Source: Lithodes maja | Lineage: Eukaryota > Arthropoda > Malacostraca > Decapoda > Lithodidae | Length of the DNA: 64,000 bases | Assembly (NCBI GenBank): GCA_037953745.1 | Contig: JBAKBP010007428.1 | Span: forward strand, 1 to 64,000 | Reading direction: 5' to 3' | Shown: in pieces, positions 20,151 through 31,976 of the stretch | How the letters are laid out: each line of letters begins with the position of its first letter | Numbering within the stretch: the first letter of the stretch is position 1 | Notes under the pieces: model-generated | Database searches by the model: none | Told to the model about the DNA's origin: nothing | What the model saw: the letters and a program-made list of their open reading frames with translations, nothing else | Position numbers and translations under genes: made by a program

Positions 20151-22996
20151 CCTACTATAAATGATGTATTGTAGCCCAGCCTCGGAGTCCCCACGGGGGG
20201 GGACCATAAATGCCCCCTCACCCGACCGACCATCCCCTGACGACCCCACACAATTACCTGGACCTCGGCCTGTTACTCTTTCTATTAATTTCTGCAACAT
20301 TCGCGGACTTTCCTCTAACTTTCACTCTGTTGAGCACCATCTCTCCTCCTACAAACCTGATCTTCTCTTCCTCACCGAAACCCAGGTGTCTGTAGCAACA
20401 TCCAGCAACCCCTTCTCTGTATCCTCCTACTTTCTCTATCCTAGTTTCAAAGCCAAAGGCGGATGTTGTGCATATGTGCACAACAAACTCACTTGCTCTC
20501 GTGTTCCCGATTTTGACTCCTCTGAATTCTCAACTTTATGGCTCAAACTTTCCTGTCATTCTCTTACTAAATATTTCTGTGCTGTCTATCTTTCCCCTAA
20601 CTCTACCAACTTTCACAAATTCTTTGACTATCTAAACTCTACAGTGGAACACATTCTATCCATTTCTCCTTTCTCAGAAATCTCCATCTTAGGAGATTTC
20701 AACGTTCACCACCGCCAATGGCTCTCCTCTCACACTACTGATCCACCTGGTGAACAAGCCTACGTCTTTTCTATCCTAAATGACCTAGAGCAGTTAGTTC
20801 AGCAACCCACCCGTATCCCGGATCGCATCGGAGATCGGCCCAACATTCTTGACCTGTTTCTAACTTCTAACCCTTCTTCTTATACTGTCGATCTTTTCTC
20901 TCCTTTGGGCTCCTCCGACCATAAACTTATCTCTGTCACCTGTCCTGTCTCTCCAGTACAGCCACCTGATCCTCCTAGCCGGCGGCGCTTGTGGCACTTT
21001 GGCGCTGCCGACTGGGAGGCTCTTCGGCAGTACTTCTTTGATTTCCCATGGAATGATTTCTGCTTCCATGGCCGAGGACCCTCGGAGAGTGCTGAACGCA
21101 TTACCGAGGTAATCCTATCGGGCATGGAAGCATACATTCCATTCTCTTTCTCTCAGTCAAATGCTAAAAAATCTTGGTTTACTCACGCCTGTTCTACTGC
21201 TGTCCGCAATAAGGAGGAAGCATTCAAACGGTACCGACGCCTAAAAACTCAAGACTCTCATTCTTCATATGTTTCTGCCCGGAATCAAGCCAAATCTGTT
21301 CTTCGACTTGCCAAACACTCTTTCATCAATAATAAATGCACTGAACTATCCAACTCTAGCTCTTCCCAAGCTTTCTGGCATCTAGCCAAAAACCTCTCCA
21401 ACAATTTCTCTTCCTCGTCTTTCCCTCCCCTTTCCCACTCTGATGGCACAACCATCACTTCTTCCTCTGACAAAGCTAAACTCTTCGCTCAAACTTTTGC
21501 TAGAAACTCCACCTTGGATGATTCCGGTGCTATTCCTCCCTCTCCGCCCTCCTCTCTATTACTTATGCCTAATATCCTAATCTCTTCTAAAGATGTACTT
21601 TCTACCCTCTCTGGGCTTAACACTAATAAGGCGTACGGTCCGGACGGTGTTCCTCCTGTTGTTCTCAAAAACTGTGCTTCCATGCTGACTCCCTGCCTAG
21701 GCAAACTCTTTCGTCTCTGTCTATCCTCTAACGTCTTCCCTTCATGCTGGAAGTTTGCTCACATTCAACCTGTCCCAAAGAAGGGTGACCGCTCTCAATC
21801 CTCCAACTATCGTCCAATTGCTCTTATCTCTTGTCTTTCTAAAGTTTTTGAAACTATTCTTGCTTCCAAATTTCTTAAGCATTTCTCTTCTCATAATCTG
21901 CTCTCAGATCGCCAGTATGGCTTCCTTAAGGGTCGCTCTACTGGTGATCTTCTTTCATATCTTACTAACTCTTGGTCATCCTCCTTTCGGGACTTCGGTG
22001 AGACTTTTTCTATTGCACTAGACATATCGAAAGCCTTCGATAGAGTCTGGCATAAATCTTTAATTTCTAAACTACCCTCCTTCGGTTTCTATCCCTCCAT
22101 CTGTGCCTTTGTCTCTAATTTCCTTTCCGGCCGTTCCATAGCTGCGGTTGTGGACGGCCATTGTTCACTTCCTCACCCTATAAACTCCGGTGTTCCTCAG
22201 GGCTCTGTCCTATCTCCTATTCTCTTTCTAATTTTTATAAAATATGATCTCCTTAACTGTACCTTAATTCCCATCCATTCATACGCAGACGACTCAACCT
22301 TACACTACTCCATTAGTTTTTCAGAACGCCCCAGCCAGCAATCCCTCAACGACAAACGTAATGAAGCCATAGAACTCTTAAATTCTGATCTAAATACTAT
22401 TTCCAATTGGGGCAGAGAAAACCTTGTTAACTTTAATGCTTCCAAAACCCAATTTCTCCATCTATCTACCCGTCAGGATCTCCCAGCGGACTATCCCTTA
22501 TTCTTCAACAATACAAAAATTGACCCTTCATCTTCTCTCAATATTCTTGATGTCTCTTTTTCTTCTGCTCTCATTTGGAAGGACCATATTACCAGTCTTG
22601 CTAAGGCAGCCTCCCAGAAGCTGGGTGTGCTCAACCGCCTTAGGGGGTTCTTTTCCCCTGCACAGCTTCTTGCTCTGTACAGGGGCATAGTGCGCCCTTG
22701 TATTGAGTATTGTTCACATGTGTGGGGAGGTTCCTCTCACACCGCTCTCCTAGACAAAGTTGAAAGGAAGGCCTTTCGTATCATTAACTCCCGTCCACTC
22801 ACCAACTCTCTGCAATCTCTCTCTCTCCGCCGCAATGTTGCATCTCTCTCGCTATTCTATCGCTACTATAATAATCAGTGTTCCTCAGAGCTATCCCAGT
22901 GCATACCACCTCCTTTACGTAGGGCACGTGGTACCCGTCTTGCAACTCAATCCCACCCCTACTCTGTGCAACTCTCCAACCCAAGAGTGAAACGTT
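20151..22996 (+). mobile_element. APE-type LINE, near full ORF2, 3' end removed by LTR element 2
   Basis: One LINE body with ORF2 open at full length but no ORF1 and no 3' UTR. The left edge cuts an element 1-type LTR; the right edge is cut at 22996 by the 5' LTR of element 2. Confidence 0.9.
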
Positions 22997-22998
22997 TG
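20161..22998 (+). CDS. LINE ORF2: endonuclease plus reverse transcriptase
   Basis: Nicks target DNA and copies LINE RNA in place. 946 aa are open, the last codons coming from the neighbouring LTR. The N-terminal apurinic-type endonuclease has NFCNIRGLSSNF, PDLLFLTETQ (catalytic Glu), ILGDFNVHH near residue 178 and SSDHKL near 252. The reverse transcriptase has ALDISKAFDRVW near 620, INSGVPQGSVLSPILF, and HSYADDSTLH near 708, so the catalytic Asp residues are kept. Next is the LINE-specific C-terminal part with LNRLRGFFSPAQLLALYRGI. The frame has no stop across endonuclease and RT, unusual for an old copy. It lacks the final ~40 residues present at 629-759. The family is probably Jockey/CR1-like; an upstream start or an ORF1 cannot be excluded. 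Confidence 0.93.
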
Positions 22999-24806
22999 TG
23001 ACGCACCCAGTGCTTGGCAACGCAACCTGATTGTACTCCTTGGTACTCCACTGTACCGCCCGTGATCTGGCTACCGTCAGCCGCAATGTATATTGAGTGT
23101 GACAACTTATAACTATGTTCTTTGCATCTCTGCAAAGGTCTCGTCATGTGCTAACCAGTGGTGGGTTTTGTTTTAAGCCATTATCGAGACCTTCCATTTA
23201 ATATGTAGTATCAATAGAGAAGTTGATAGATAAGACAATGGGAGTTCAGAGAGAGAGAGCGAGTTAGGCTTCAGAGCAAGAGGGTAGCAACGCGCCACGC
23301 TGCCGGCCGGGTGGGTTGCCAGACGTATGGACTGGTTGGCAGCCTTGCGCTTATAGCTAGGCGCGACATGGTTGGTAGTCCATTGTTGCCTGCCTACGCT
23401 GCTTGGGCTGGGCCCATGTTGTCGTACAGCACATTGCCTGGAGGCTGGCTGCGTGTTCCATGACCAGGTTGCCTAGAACCTTTGAGATTCTAACATCCCT
23501 TGCCCTCTCTCCCAACTTCTCACGGTTGCACTCTTTCTCTCTGACGACATTACTCTCATTTCATTCTTCTCTCTATTTAAATGCATAACCTTCCCTTGAG
23601 GTCCGAAAGGAGTTTCAGCACTCACCTCTCGTATTACTCTTAGGACAAGCATATATTTACATGTATTAGATTTAAGGGGTTAATGTGAACAGCGATCTTC
23701 TTGATGAGGATAGTTGGTGAACGTTCTACATGTTCACGAGTTATATGCCCCGCTCATCATCCCATTTGTGACTAGACTGGTGCCATGTGTAAGAGCCCGA
23801 CCATACCCAGGAGTTGTCTGTAGAGGGACGAGGACTTAGCCTTGATTTGCATACCGAGCCAGGAGCGAGTGTAGCACCCGAGACTACAGCTCGCTCGTAA
23901 TGCCGGTATAGTAGAGTAACGTAATTTATCTGTCCTTGTGTTCTCTACAGTCTTTTCCTGGCTTCTCGCTTTCGGTGCTGGGACTCGTTGTTCCTGTGAC
24001 TTGGCCTGCTAGCTAGAACACATGGGGATGATGAGTGGGATATATCTTTATTTTACTATGCATTGCAGCTCTCTTTAAGTATATGTATGTAACACCTTAC
24101 AATACACATTACTCACACACAAGACAACACTATTAATACTTTCATGTATCAATTAACTGCACTGTCGTTTTGCTGCTGTGTCCGGAGTTCTGTTGCGTAG
24201 GGCGCATACGGACTCGGAGGGGAGACAGAGTGAGAGAAGCGAAGTAGCCTATGCGGTACTAGGCTACCGGCGCAGTACTGTTGCCTGCAACCTTTTAGTT
24301 ATTCCAAGTATAGATTCATTATTATAATAAGTGACTACTATTTATGTTCCTCCCATGTGTATTATTAGGTATCTACTGGATCATGAACATCTTGTATGCT
24401 ACATGCTAGTGCATGTTAGTAGGGGACAGTTAGTGTAGTGCACGCGCTTTCAAGTAGGCGTGTACATTTGTCATTTAGCATTTCACTGTCATACCTTTAG
24501 CCTGCTTCTATTCTACATTATTAGAGGCTTAATATTAACGTAGTTTCTTGAGTATTGCATTTCTTTAGTAATAACGTAACCTATAAATGTCTGAGGGAGT
24601 TTAGCCTCATAGCCTACCCCTGTTGTACACTTTCGCCGAGTTAAGGTACCTCGTTACCGTAGACGATGACTCAGTAGGGCGTTGGTGCTTTTGTTGTCTG
24701 GAGCATATAGTATTTGGGACTGGAATCGAGCGTGTCGTTGTCACTTAAGCCATTTCTGTCCTACGATCAAGAATCCCGAATATGTATTGCCGATCCAGCC
24801 GTAACA
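22997..24806 (+). repeat. 5' LTR of element 2
   Basis: Starts TGTGACGCACCC exactly where the LINE stops and ends CCAGCCGTAACA, 1810 bp. AAA and TGGCGACCTTGCAC follow. The small open frames inside are not genes. Confidence 0.85.
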
Positions 24807-24809
24807 AAA

Positions 24810-24823
24810 TGGCGACCTTGCAC
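24810..24823 (+). promoter_or_regulatory. Putative primer-binding site of element 2
   Basis: TGGCGACCTTGCAC, three bases after the LTR end, matches the position and first ten bases of the element 1 site. Confidence 0.7.
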
Positions 24824-25046
24824 AAGATTCAGTAGTATCCTTTCACATGTTTTTTGGAGAACTATTCTATGCTACCTAGTAGAGCTGGCTAGAATTTTCT
24901 TGCATATTGGAGGAATTTTTATTGTGTCATTATTGTATTGGTGGACTTGCAGATTGTTTCGTTAGGTGTCTAGAGTAGAGTCATTCAAGCATCTTTAACA
25001 TTTTGTGAGTCGAGACTGCAATTAGTAATAAGCACTTTTTTTTTTT
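24824..25046 (+). other. Leader of element 2
   Basis: Non-coding between primer site and gag; a T run lies just before the gag start. Confidence 0.6.
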
Positions 25047-26400
25047 ATGAACAGCAATTGTATAACCAGCACTATGTCTAATGACTCATCATTTACGGGG
25101 GAGGATAACACGGTACAGCCTAGTGACCAGCAAGTACAGCAGATATTTAGGGAGGGGAGTGTTATAAGTGGAGAGAGGGATGCCCGGGCATTTTTGCAGA
25201 CACCTTTGACCGAACAGCGCCTGCAGGCTATTGATTGTTACGGTCTTCGCTGTTTAGCCACGGTTTTGGGGCGGGACTGTCCTGACAGTTGGCCCAAGAA
25301 GAATTTGGTGGCATGTTTGTTGGGTGATGGCGATGGGGCGGTGGGTGGAGTGGGGTCTTGGGGGGTTCCCTCCAAGCCTCCATTCCACTCTACCCCTGAG
25401 CTGGGCCCTCAGCCAGCGAGTCTTAGCACGATGCAGCAGGAGGGTTCTCAATGGCAAGCTGGCTTACCCGTAAACACGTCTCGGTGTGTATCCCCCATTT
25501 TGTGCTCTCCCCCCCCCCCCCAGGCCTGTCTCCTGAGATGTTATTTCAGCTAGAACTAGCTAAGCTTAAGTTGCAAGAGAGTCAACAGGCTAGTATAGAA
25601 CGGATTAAGCTGCAGGAGACTCAGATACAACAGGCTAGTATAGAACGGATTAAGCTGCAGGAGACTCAGATACAACAGGCTAGTATAGAACGCATAGAGG
25701 TTGCTAGAATCCAAGCCAATCAGGATGCAACCAGGTACCAGGCTGAAATGGATGTCGAGAAGTCTAGAGTAGAGACCACGGGGCGTCATCTCGGTGGTGG
25801 GCACCGGGTTACAGACTCACTTTCGCATTTAATTAAGTTAGTACCCGCATTTGATGAGACAGCAGTGACTGAGTTTTTTTCTCGTTTCGAAAAGAAGTGT
25901 CGTGAGTATGACTGGCCGGAGGTTAAATGGGCAGCATTAGTTTCATCACGTCTAGTGGGTAAGGGGTTGAAAGCCTACGATGCACTGTCACTGGACGAGA
26001 GTGTCGTGTATGGACTGGTGAAGGAGGCTGTGCTCCGGGCCTACGAACTGCAACCCGAAACTTATAGATTGAAGTTCCGTGGCGTGAATAAGAAGAGCGA
26101 CGTCAGTTTTATGGAGCACGCACGGGACTTTAACAGATGCATGTAATAACTGGTTTCGGTCCGAGCACGCAGAGTCGGCTGAGGAAATTAAGCAACTTTT
26201 CTATCTGGAACAGTTTTACAAATGTACTGTAACCGATCTAACGCTGAACATTAAGGAAAAATGTCCCAAGACAGTAGAGGAGGCTGCCAAGATGGCAGAC
26301 CTCAGATTATCATTGATTTGTGGTTGCGGTGCCGCTCAGAGGGCTGAGTCAGGGCAGAATTGGGCGCTATACCCCACCCACCAGAGTTTTCGATAATAAC
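25047..26400 (+). pseudogene. Gag of element 2, frameshifted
   Basis: The N-terminal part (MSNDSSFTGEDN, then RDARAFLQTPLTEQRL) matches element 1 Gag. The frame changes at the C run near 25509-25521, continues in another frame through LSPEMLFQLELAKLKLQ and a coiled-coil repeat of about 15 residues (QASIERIKLQETQIQ), then shifts again near 26130-26146 where DFNRCM ends in a stop. The capsid C-terminus (EEIKQLFYLEQFYK, PKTVEEAAKMADLRL) resembles a SCAN domain but lies in a separate frame. The C-run break could be a sequencing error; the second is probably real decay. Confidence 0.85.
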
Positions 26401-28677
26401 AAATCCTATGACACACATAACCACACTAAAAGCATTGCACCTAATAACACCTACAAACACAAGCCTCTCCCGTTTACTAAAGGTCAGGCCCCTTCTTCGC
26501 CCGCACAAGGGAAGAAGCCCATTGGGGATGTGAAATGTTACAAATGTCAGAAGCTAGGCCATTATTCACGTGAGTGCCCTAGTAACACTCCCGCTAAGCC
26601 GGTGTCATTGGTTCACAGTATCGGTGTGTCTCTGAAGGCTGCAGCAACTGCCCGGGGTAGGTTGTCAGCAGCTGAGGCACACGCGGTAAAGAAGCGTACG
26701 GAAGGCTCGACACCTGTCCGGGACACTTTCTGTAGCCATCGGGGACACGGGTTTGTGAGCTGGGGGAGTGAACTACGGAGGGTTGACTTGCTGAGGGATA
26801 CGGGGGCTTCGCAAACTTTGTTGAGGAACTTCACAGGGAAACCGATAAATGCGGCCAGAGTTGTTGTGGTGCAGGGTATAAATGCTACGAGGTCATACCC
26901 ACTTGTGAGGTTGGAGTTGAGAGTGGGAGAGGTGTGCAGGGAGCTGGATGTAGGGATCGTTGAGTGTTTGCCAGTTGAGGGCGTCTACCTTCTTCTCGGC
27001 AACGACTTTGCGGTGCCCACTTCCGGGACTCCACCCTTAGTCGTTGCCGAGAGGGCGGCCGACGTGGATGGTGAGAATCGGGAATGGGTTGGGAGGTGCC
27101 AACAGGATGAGATGGCCTGTGTGGTAACCCGATCTCGCTCTGCGGCTCCTGCACAGCCTAGCACTCAACCTCGGGGACAGTGGAGGAAGGATCAGGAGAA
27201 GGTTGCTAAGGGCAGGAAAAGGGACATTGATTCTGCTGCACTTCTCGGTGATTCGGTACTTGGACCTATAATAAACACGGGAGTTGACTCTGGCCCAGAT
27301 ATGGTGTGTAACAAGGCAGAGTTGGGTAAGACTTCGCGTGAGGCAAGAGCTGTAGCGAGAGCCACTAAGGCAGTAGAGCCTACTAGCCGGGGTAATGTCT
27401 TATTACAAAACCATCTTGATGCATTGACGCCCGGGGACATTAGTGAGCAGCAGCTGCAAGACGCTAGCCTAGCTCGTTATAGCAATGGTGCCATAGAGTT
27501 GGAGGAAGATGGGGATGCGAAGCCGGGAGATTTCTTTAGGCTCAACAGGATATTGTACCGCAGATTTCTAGACCCCAAATCGAAGTGGGAGGGCGGTGCG
27601 AGGGTAGTAGACCAGGTGGTTGTTCCAAATAAGTATAGAGAGTCCTTATTGTGTCTGGCGCATGATGTGCCGGTGGCGGGTCATTTGGGGGTAACAAAAA
27701 CATTGGCGGCATTGGGCAGGTTTTTCTGGTGGCCTGGGGTCAAGGCTGATGTCTGTACATGGGTGGCTGGGTGTGCGACCTGCCAGACAATGGGGAAGCC
27801 TAACCAGACAATCCCGAAGGCACCTTTGTTTCCCATACCTGTCACCGGGCCTCCGTTCAGCAAAGTTGTAGTAGATTTGGTTGGCCCTTTCCTGCCTACT
27901 AGTAGTGGCAATAAATTCCTGTTGACAATCATGGATGTTGCTACGAGATACCCGGACGCATACCCCATGAGAATCGGCTCGGCAAAGGCAGTTGTTAAAA
28001 ACTTATTGTTCTGTTCCCGTTATGGATTTCCACGTGAGGTGCAGTCGGACCAGGGGAGCAATTTTACATCCAAATTGTTCAAGCAAACCCTTCAGTTGCA
28101 CGGTATATGTTCTGTAGTGTCGTCAGCCTACCATCCTGTTAGTCAGGGAGTCTTGGAGCGGTGGCACTCGACCCTGAAGAGTATGCTACGCTGTTACTGT
28201 GCAGAACATGACACTGATTGGGATTTGGGTCTGCCGTATGTTCTGTTCGCTGCACGTGAAGTCCCAGGAGAGAGCCTGGGGTTCAGTCCAAATCAACTAG
28301 TCTTTGGCCATAATGTGAGAGGACCTTTAAGTATGGTGAAAGAGATCTGGGAGGGCGAAGAGAAGCCGGGGTCTGTACTTAAATATGTCCTTGAGAGCCG
28401 GGAGAGACTTATAGGTTGCATGGCAGCGGCAGGTAATAACTTGGTTAATGCACAGGCGGTCATGAAGCACCAGTATGACGCCAAGGTGAAGCTTCGGGAG
28501 TTTTCGGTGGGTCAGGAGGTAATGTTGCTTTTACCTTTGCCTGGACACCCCCTTTCTGCCAAGTTCATTGGGCCGTATGTGGTGGCTAAGAAACTGTCCG
28601 ACCTTGATTATCTGATTATCTCGTTGCAACACCTGACCGTAGAAAAAAACATCAGTTATGTCATGTTAACCTCATGA
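26320..28677 (+). pseudogene. Nucleocapsid, protease and integrase of element 2
   Basis: 785 aa open. In order: zinc knuckle CYKCQKLGHYSREC (about 26535), aspartic protease LRDTGASQTLLRNFTGKP (about 26794), a linker with polar repeats, then a complete integrase. Its zinc finger has HDVPVAGHLG and CATCQTMG, and the catalytic triad sits in VVVDLVGPF, SDQGSNFTS and SQGVLERWHS. A C-terminal region with FSVGQEVMLLLPLPGHPLSA follows, the usual SH3-like fold after the core. The reading shifts near 28625-28650, so MLTS before the stop is out of frame; the true frame there reads HQLCHVNLMKEYV and joins RT. Catalytic residues look intact, but the chain is broken by frameshifts on both sides. Confidence 0.88.
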
Positions 28678-29471
28678 AAGAGTATGTGAGACGCCCCTCA
28701 GAGCCTCTCACTGTCCCTGTGCTGGCCTGCAGCGGCCAGGGTGGAGAAGGAGGTGGGGACAGTCATGCTGCTGAGGAGGATAGCTGGGACTGTGTCATTT
28801 CCGCGGAACAGTGGGCGGGGAATACTGAACAAGAGGCTAGGCAAGCTGTAAGTCACCTGCCTGAGCACCAGGGTGCTGCTGTCCTAGGCCTGTTCAGGTC
28901 ATACCCCTCTGTTTTCGCCGAACACCCAGGTCTCACTACTCAGGTAACGCACGACGTGGACGTCGGTGATAATGTGCCCTTCAAGTCAGTGCCCTACCGT
29001 GTTCCCCCGGTAAAGTTGCCAGCTTTACGGGAGGAGTTAAAGTACATGGTTGAGAGAGGGATGATCACTGAAGGTTATGTGAAGTGGACATCACCCGTCA
29101 CGTTGCAGCCAAAACCTGACGGCAAGGTGCGGTTCTGCATAGATTTTCGTAGGCTAAATGGCTTGACCACTACCAACCCTTACCCTTTGCCTCGAGTTGA
29201 CGACAGCGTGGACAAGATAGGGAATGCAAAGTACCTTACTAAAATTGATCTTGTAAAAGGCTACTGGCAAGTACCCCTGTCGGACCGAGCTAAGCAAGTT
29301 TGTGGTTTTGTGGTAGATGGCAAGACCTACCAATGCAACGTAATGCCTTATGGGCTTAAGAACGCACCTGCCACGTTTCAGAACCTGATGAACGATATTT
29401 GTGACGAAATCCCTAACTGCACGGTCTACCTTGATGACGTGATAGTGTATGACATGACCTTGATGACGTGA
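28674..29471 (+). pseudogene. Reverse transcriptase of element 2, truncated after YLDD
   Basis: Follows integrase, the reverse of standard Ty3/gypsy order. A spacer (HLPEHQGAAVLGLFRSYPSV) leads to the Ty3-type primer grip region VPYRVPPVKLPALREELKYM. RT core motifs are VRFCIDFRRLN, KIDLVKGYWQVPL (first catalytic Asp), QCNVMPYGLKNAPATFQNLM and CTVYLDDVIVYD (Asp pair). The frame then enters a 29-bp direct repeat and stops; thumb, connection and RNase H are absent. Element 1 keeps RNase H but lacks this part, so the two are complementary remnants. Confidence 0.92.
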
Positions 29472-29485
29472 TAGTGTATGACATG
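29428..29485 (+). repeat. 29-bp direct repeat at the element 2 breakpoint
   Basis: ACCTTGATGACGTGATAGTG plus TATGACATG occurs twice in tandem, duplicating the RT active-site codons. It ends where LINE-tail sequence begins. Confidence 0.9.
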
Positions 29486-29630
29486 GTGTCTAGACATTTG
29501 ACTCTAGCATACATTGAATGTGGCTCCCTTTCACTATTTCAACTTGGGGGGTGGGGGGGGGGACACTTGTTACAGACAGCTTTGCCTTTTATCTCCTTCA
29601 TACATATAGAAAGAAAACAATTTTATATTA
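29486..29630 (+). mobile_element. LINE 3' terminal fragment
   Basis: GTGTCTAGACATTTGACTC and TTCAACTTGGGG and CAGCTTTGCCTTTTATCTCC match the last codons and 3' UTR of the LINE at about 728-850, but with many more differences. It is an old truncated copy, not the missing end of the LINE at 20151. Confidence 0.7.
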
Positions 29631-29696
29631 ATAGCCAAAAGAAAAGGCAGAAATGAGTCTTCGAATACTGATAGGTAACTTTAAAGGGACACAGCA

Positions 29697-29912
29697 ACTA
29701 TAGTTTATTTGCTGTAAGTAGGCGAGAAATCATGACCTCTAACCTCTGTAACTCAAACACGACTAGAGTAATCGAGCTAATAGTTCTACCATTTGGGAAG
29801 AGTCACTCAAGGAATAGATGTGGAAATGTACAGCCAATTTGTTCTAGACCTTTTTGAGTTACAGAGGATAGAAATCATGATTTCTCGCCTACTTACAGCG
29901 AATAGACTATAG
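29697..29912. repeat. Palindromic MITE, family T
   Basis: ACTATAGTTTATTTGCTGTA to TACAGCGAATAGACTATAG (last A of the first motif read as complement). Dyad with shared interior as at 12937. Confidence 0.75.
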
Positions 29913-29941
29913 CTTCTCATGGATGTGGAGTATTGATTCCG

Positions 29942-30618
29942 TTAACCCCTTCTGTACCGGTGATGTACTTTTCATTATATTCTGGCAACTATTAGACGAT
30001 TTTGTACAGCTTATGAAGGACGTCTACCCATTAACCCTTCTTTGGCGGCGCGCATCATATGTCGAGTGAAAGAAATTTGGACTATGTGGCAGCTCACAAC
30101 ATAAGTCGTGTGGCATTTTCAGCACGTAATGTTGCTGAGAGAGAGAGACAAGTGGTGGCAGGAGAGTAGTGAGCGTATGACTGCTCCAGACCACCACGGT
30201 GGACCAACTGACATGAATCCCACACTGCTACATAGTGAATTGTGTGGGGAAAGTACCGAATTACATGGTTTTTGCACTCGTGTTGCGCGATTGTTGCAAG
30301 AAAACTAGCGGTCATACAAGGATCGTTGGGTGTCATTGGAAAGCTCTGTTTATGCCCTTTCAGGGATAGATACTAGTTTTACGCTCTGGGTCTTATTTAG
30401 GCATGAAAATGATCACGTAAACAGCCCTATTTTGGGTAAAAACACCCCGCTGGTGGCTACATATTATTTACCGCCTAGGCCGCTCGTTAGGTGTTAGAAG
30501 GCTACAGACTATCTCAATTAATCCTCTTAGCGACCATATATCACTCCTAAGCTTCATAAAATCGTCTAAATGTAGCCAGAATAAATTAAAAAGACGTCGC
30601 CGGTACAGAAGGGGTTAA
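29942..30618. mobile_element. TTAA-flanked MITE, family A, hosting a nested family B MITE
   Basis: TTAA at 29942-29945 and 30615-30618. Arms of about 75 bp: CCCCTTCTGTACCGGTGATG inward, and CGCCGGTACAGAAGGGG at the other end. At 30032 a second TTAA opens the nested family B element, which ends near 30500 (TTAG instead of TTAA). Nesting gives order: A first, B later. Confidence 0.8.
30032..30500 (+). mobile_element. Family B MITE nested in family A
   Basis: Starts TTAACCCTTCTTTGGCGGCG; a reversed copy is at 18221-18707. The 66-91 aa open frames here are incidental. Confidence 0.65.
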
Positions 30619-30619
30619 A

Positions 30620-31600
30620 TTTACGACTTGAACAGTAAGCACAAGACTGTCGAAGTGATGTAAGACATTGTAAGGTCAACGATGCCAGGGTTTGAGTTTA
30701 GTGATTTAAGTCAATAAGTCGGTTCTATTTACTATTCTACAATCCCCTATTTGTTTTTCTTTTGTTTCCCTCCTTTCCTTGAGGGGTTTCCGACTCAAGA
30801 CAGAGCCAGAATAGGGACAACACACCAGAAAGCAATGAACACACACAAACAATATACACACATCTCAATAATAATGAACAATATTATTCCCAGCAAAGAT
30901 TCTGATCAATAAAACTTATGAATCATTCATTTATTATTATTGATATTAGTAGTATTATATTAGTTAACATTGCCATTAATTTATTTTGTGTGTCATTGTT
31001 ATAATTAGAGGTCATTAATATTTGTATTACATAAATGAACAATGGTTATTTTAGTATTATTGTTCTGTATTTGAATTATTAACAACTATTATTATTATTG
31101 TAAATATAGTGAAAATATACTTATTATATAGTAGTTGTTGTTATTATTATATATTAAAATTAGGTACAATTCAATTATATATATATATATACCGGGTGTG
31201 TATATATATACCTGTATTGGTAAGCGTATGAATAGGAATAAAGGTATGCATGAAATTGACTACTTGCGAGGTTCGTTTTATAAGGAAATTAGAGCTGTAG
31301 ACATTGATATTTAGCAGATTTAACAGCTAAATTACGGTTGTAGGACATATATAAATACATAAAACCCCTTCAATATACTCTTTTGCCATCAGAAACCTAA
31401 TTATTGCATTTCTATTTACTATAGATCTCTACAGCTCCAACTTCCTTATAGCCTGAATCTCGCATGTTGGTCAATTGACATAATGTGTGTTTTAAGGACA
31501 CCTCAAGTAGGCCTATCTACGAAGCACGAGAGAGAGTCCCCTCTCTATCTTTCCCCCTTATAGAGAGAAAGTTTGTGAGAGAGAATGACTCACCCTTTCA
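30620..31600. other. AT-rich stretch without a gene
   Basis: Many ATT/AAT triplet tracts (30950-31160) and a TA run broken by CCGGGTGTG near 31190. No exon seen. Confidence 0.55.
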
Positions 31601-31602
31601 TG

Positions 31603-31700
31603 ACGTCACTACTAAGGGGGAGGTACCGGGGACTAGTTTATATACAGGGGAGGAGTGATGTGTGGCACTGCAGACCTTACCTCGCCACCGGGAACATCTT
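31603..31700 (+). repeat. Dispersed repeat R1, copy 3
   Basis: Same block as 14146, preceded by TGACGTCACTACTAAGG. Confidence 0.75.
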
Positions 31701-31976
31701 ATTAAACCCCTCTGCTATACACAGTACGTAAAGTTGCTTATATGTAGCCCTCACTTTATTTGTTAATCGACCTAACTATCCACCTACAACTCTACCTATT
31801 TATCTACTTATGCTGCCCTCAGTCTAGTTTTAGATACCATGTAAAAGTTCCCCGAAATATGCCGAGAAAAACTTGCTCATTGAACAAAAAATGCCGAAAA
31901 AAGCGGGGCGACATCGCCCTAAGCAGCTGATTTTCGATACTTGGAATGTTACGTAACTTCAGTCTCTGTGTCATAT

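Larger units (their letters stand above)
22997..29471 (+). mobile_element. LTR retrotransposon 2 (Gmr1-like), 5' LTR to mid-RT, 3' end lost
   Basis: It runs from a 5' LTR through gag, protease, integrase, then RT, in that order, and stops within RT just after the catalytic Asp pair at about 29440. No RNase H and no 3' LTR follow. Several frameshifts interrupt gag and the integrase-RT junction. Protein similarity to element 1 is clear throughout, while their LTRs share termini and layout but little else. It is a dead, truncated relative rather than the same family. Confidence 0.9.

Noticed and set aside
25509..25521. Programmed frameshift in element 2 Gag
   Set aside because: The change is at a long C run, where sequencing error or decay is likelier, and element 1 is in one frame across this region.
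29486..29630. Missing 3' end of the LINE at 20151, displaced by element 2
   Set aside because: It is far more diverged from the copy at 1-852 than the LINE body is and begins at a different point, so it is an independent old copy.
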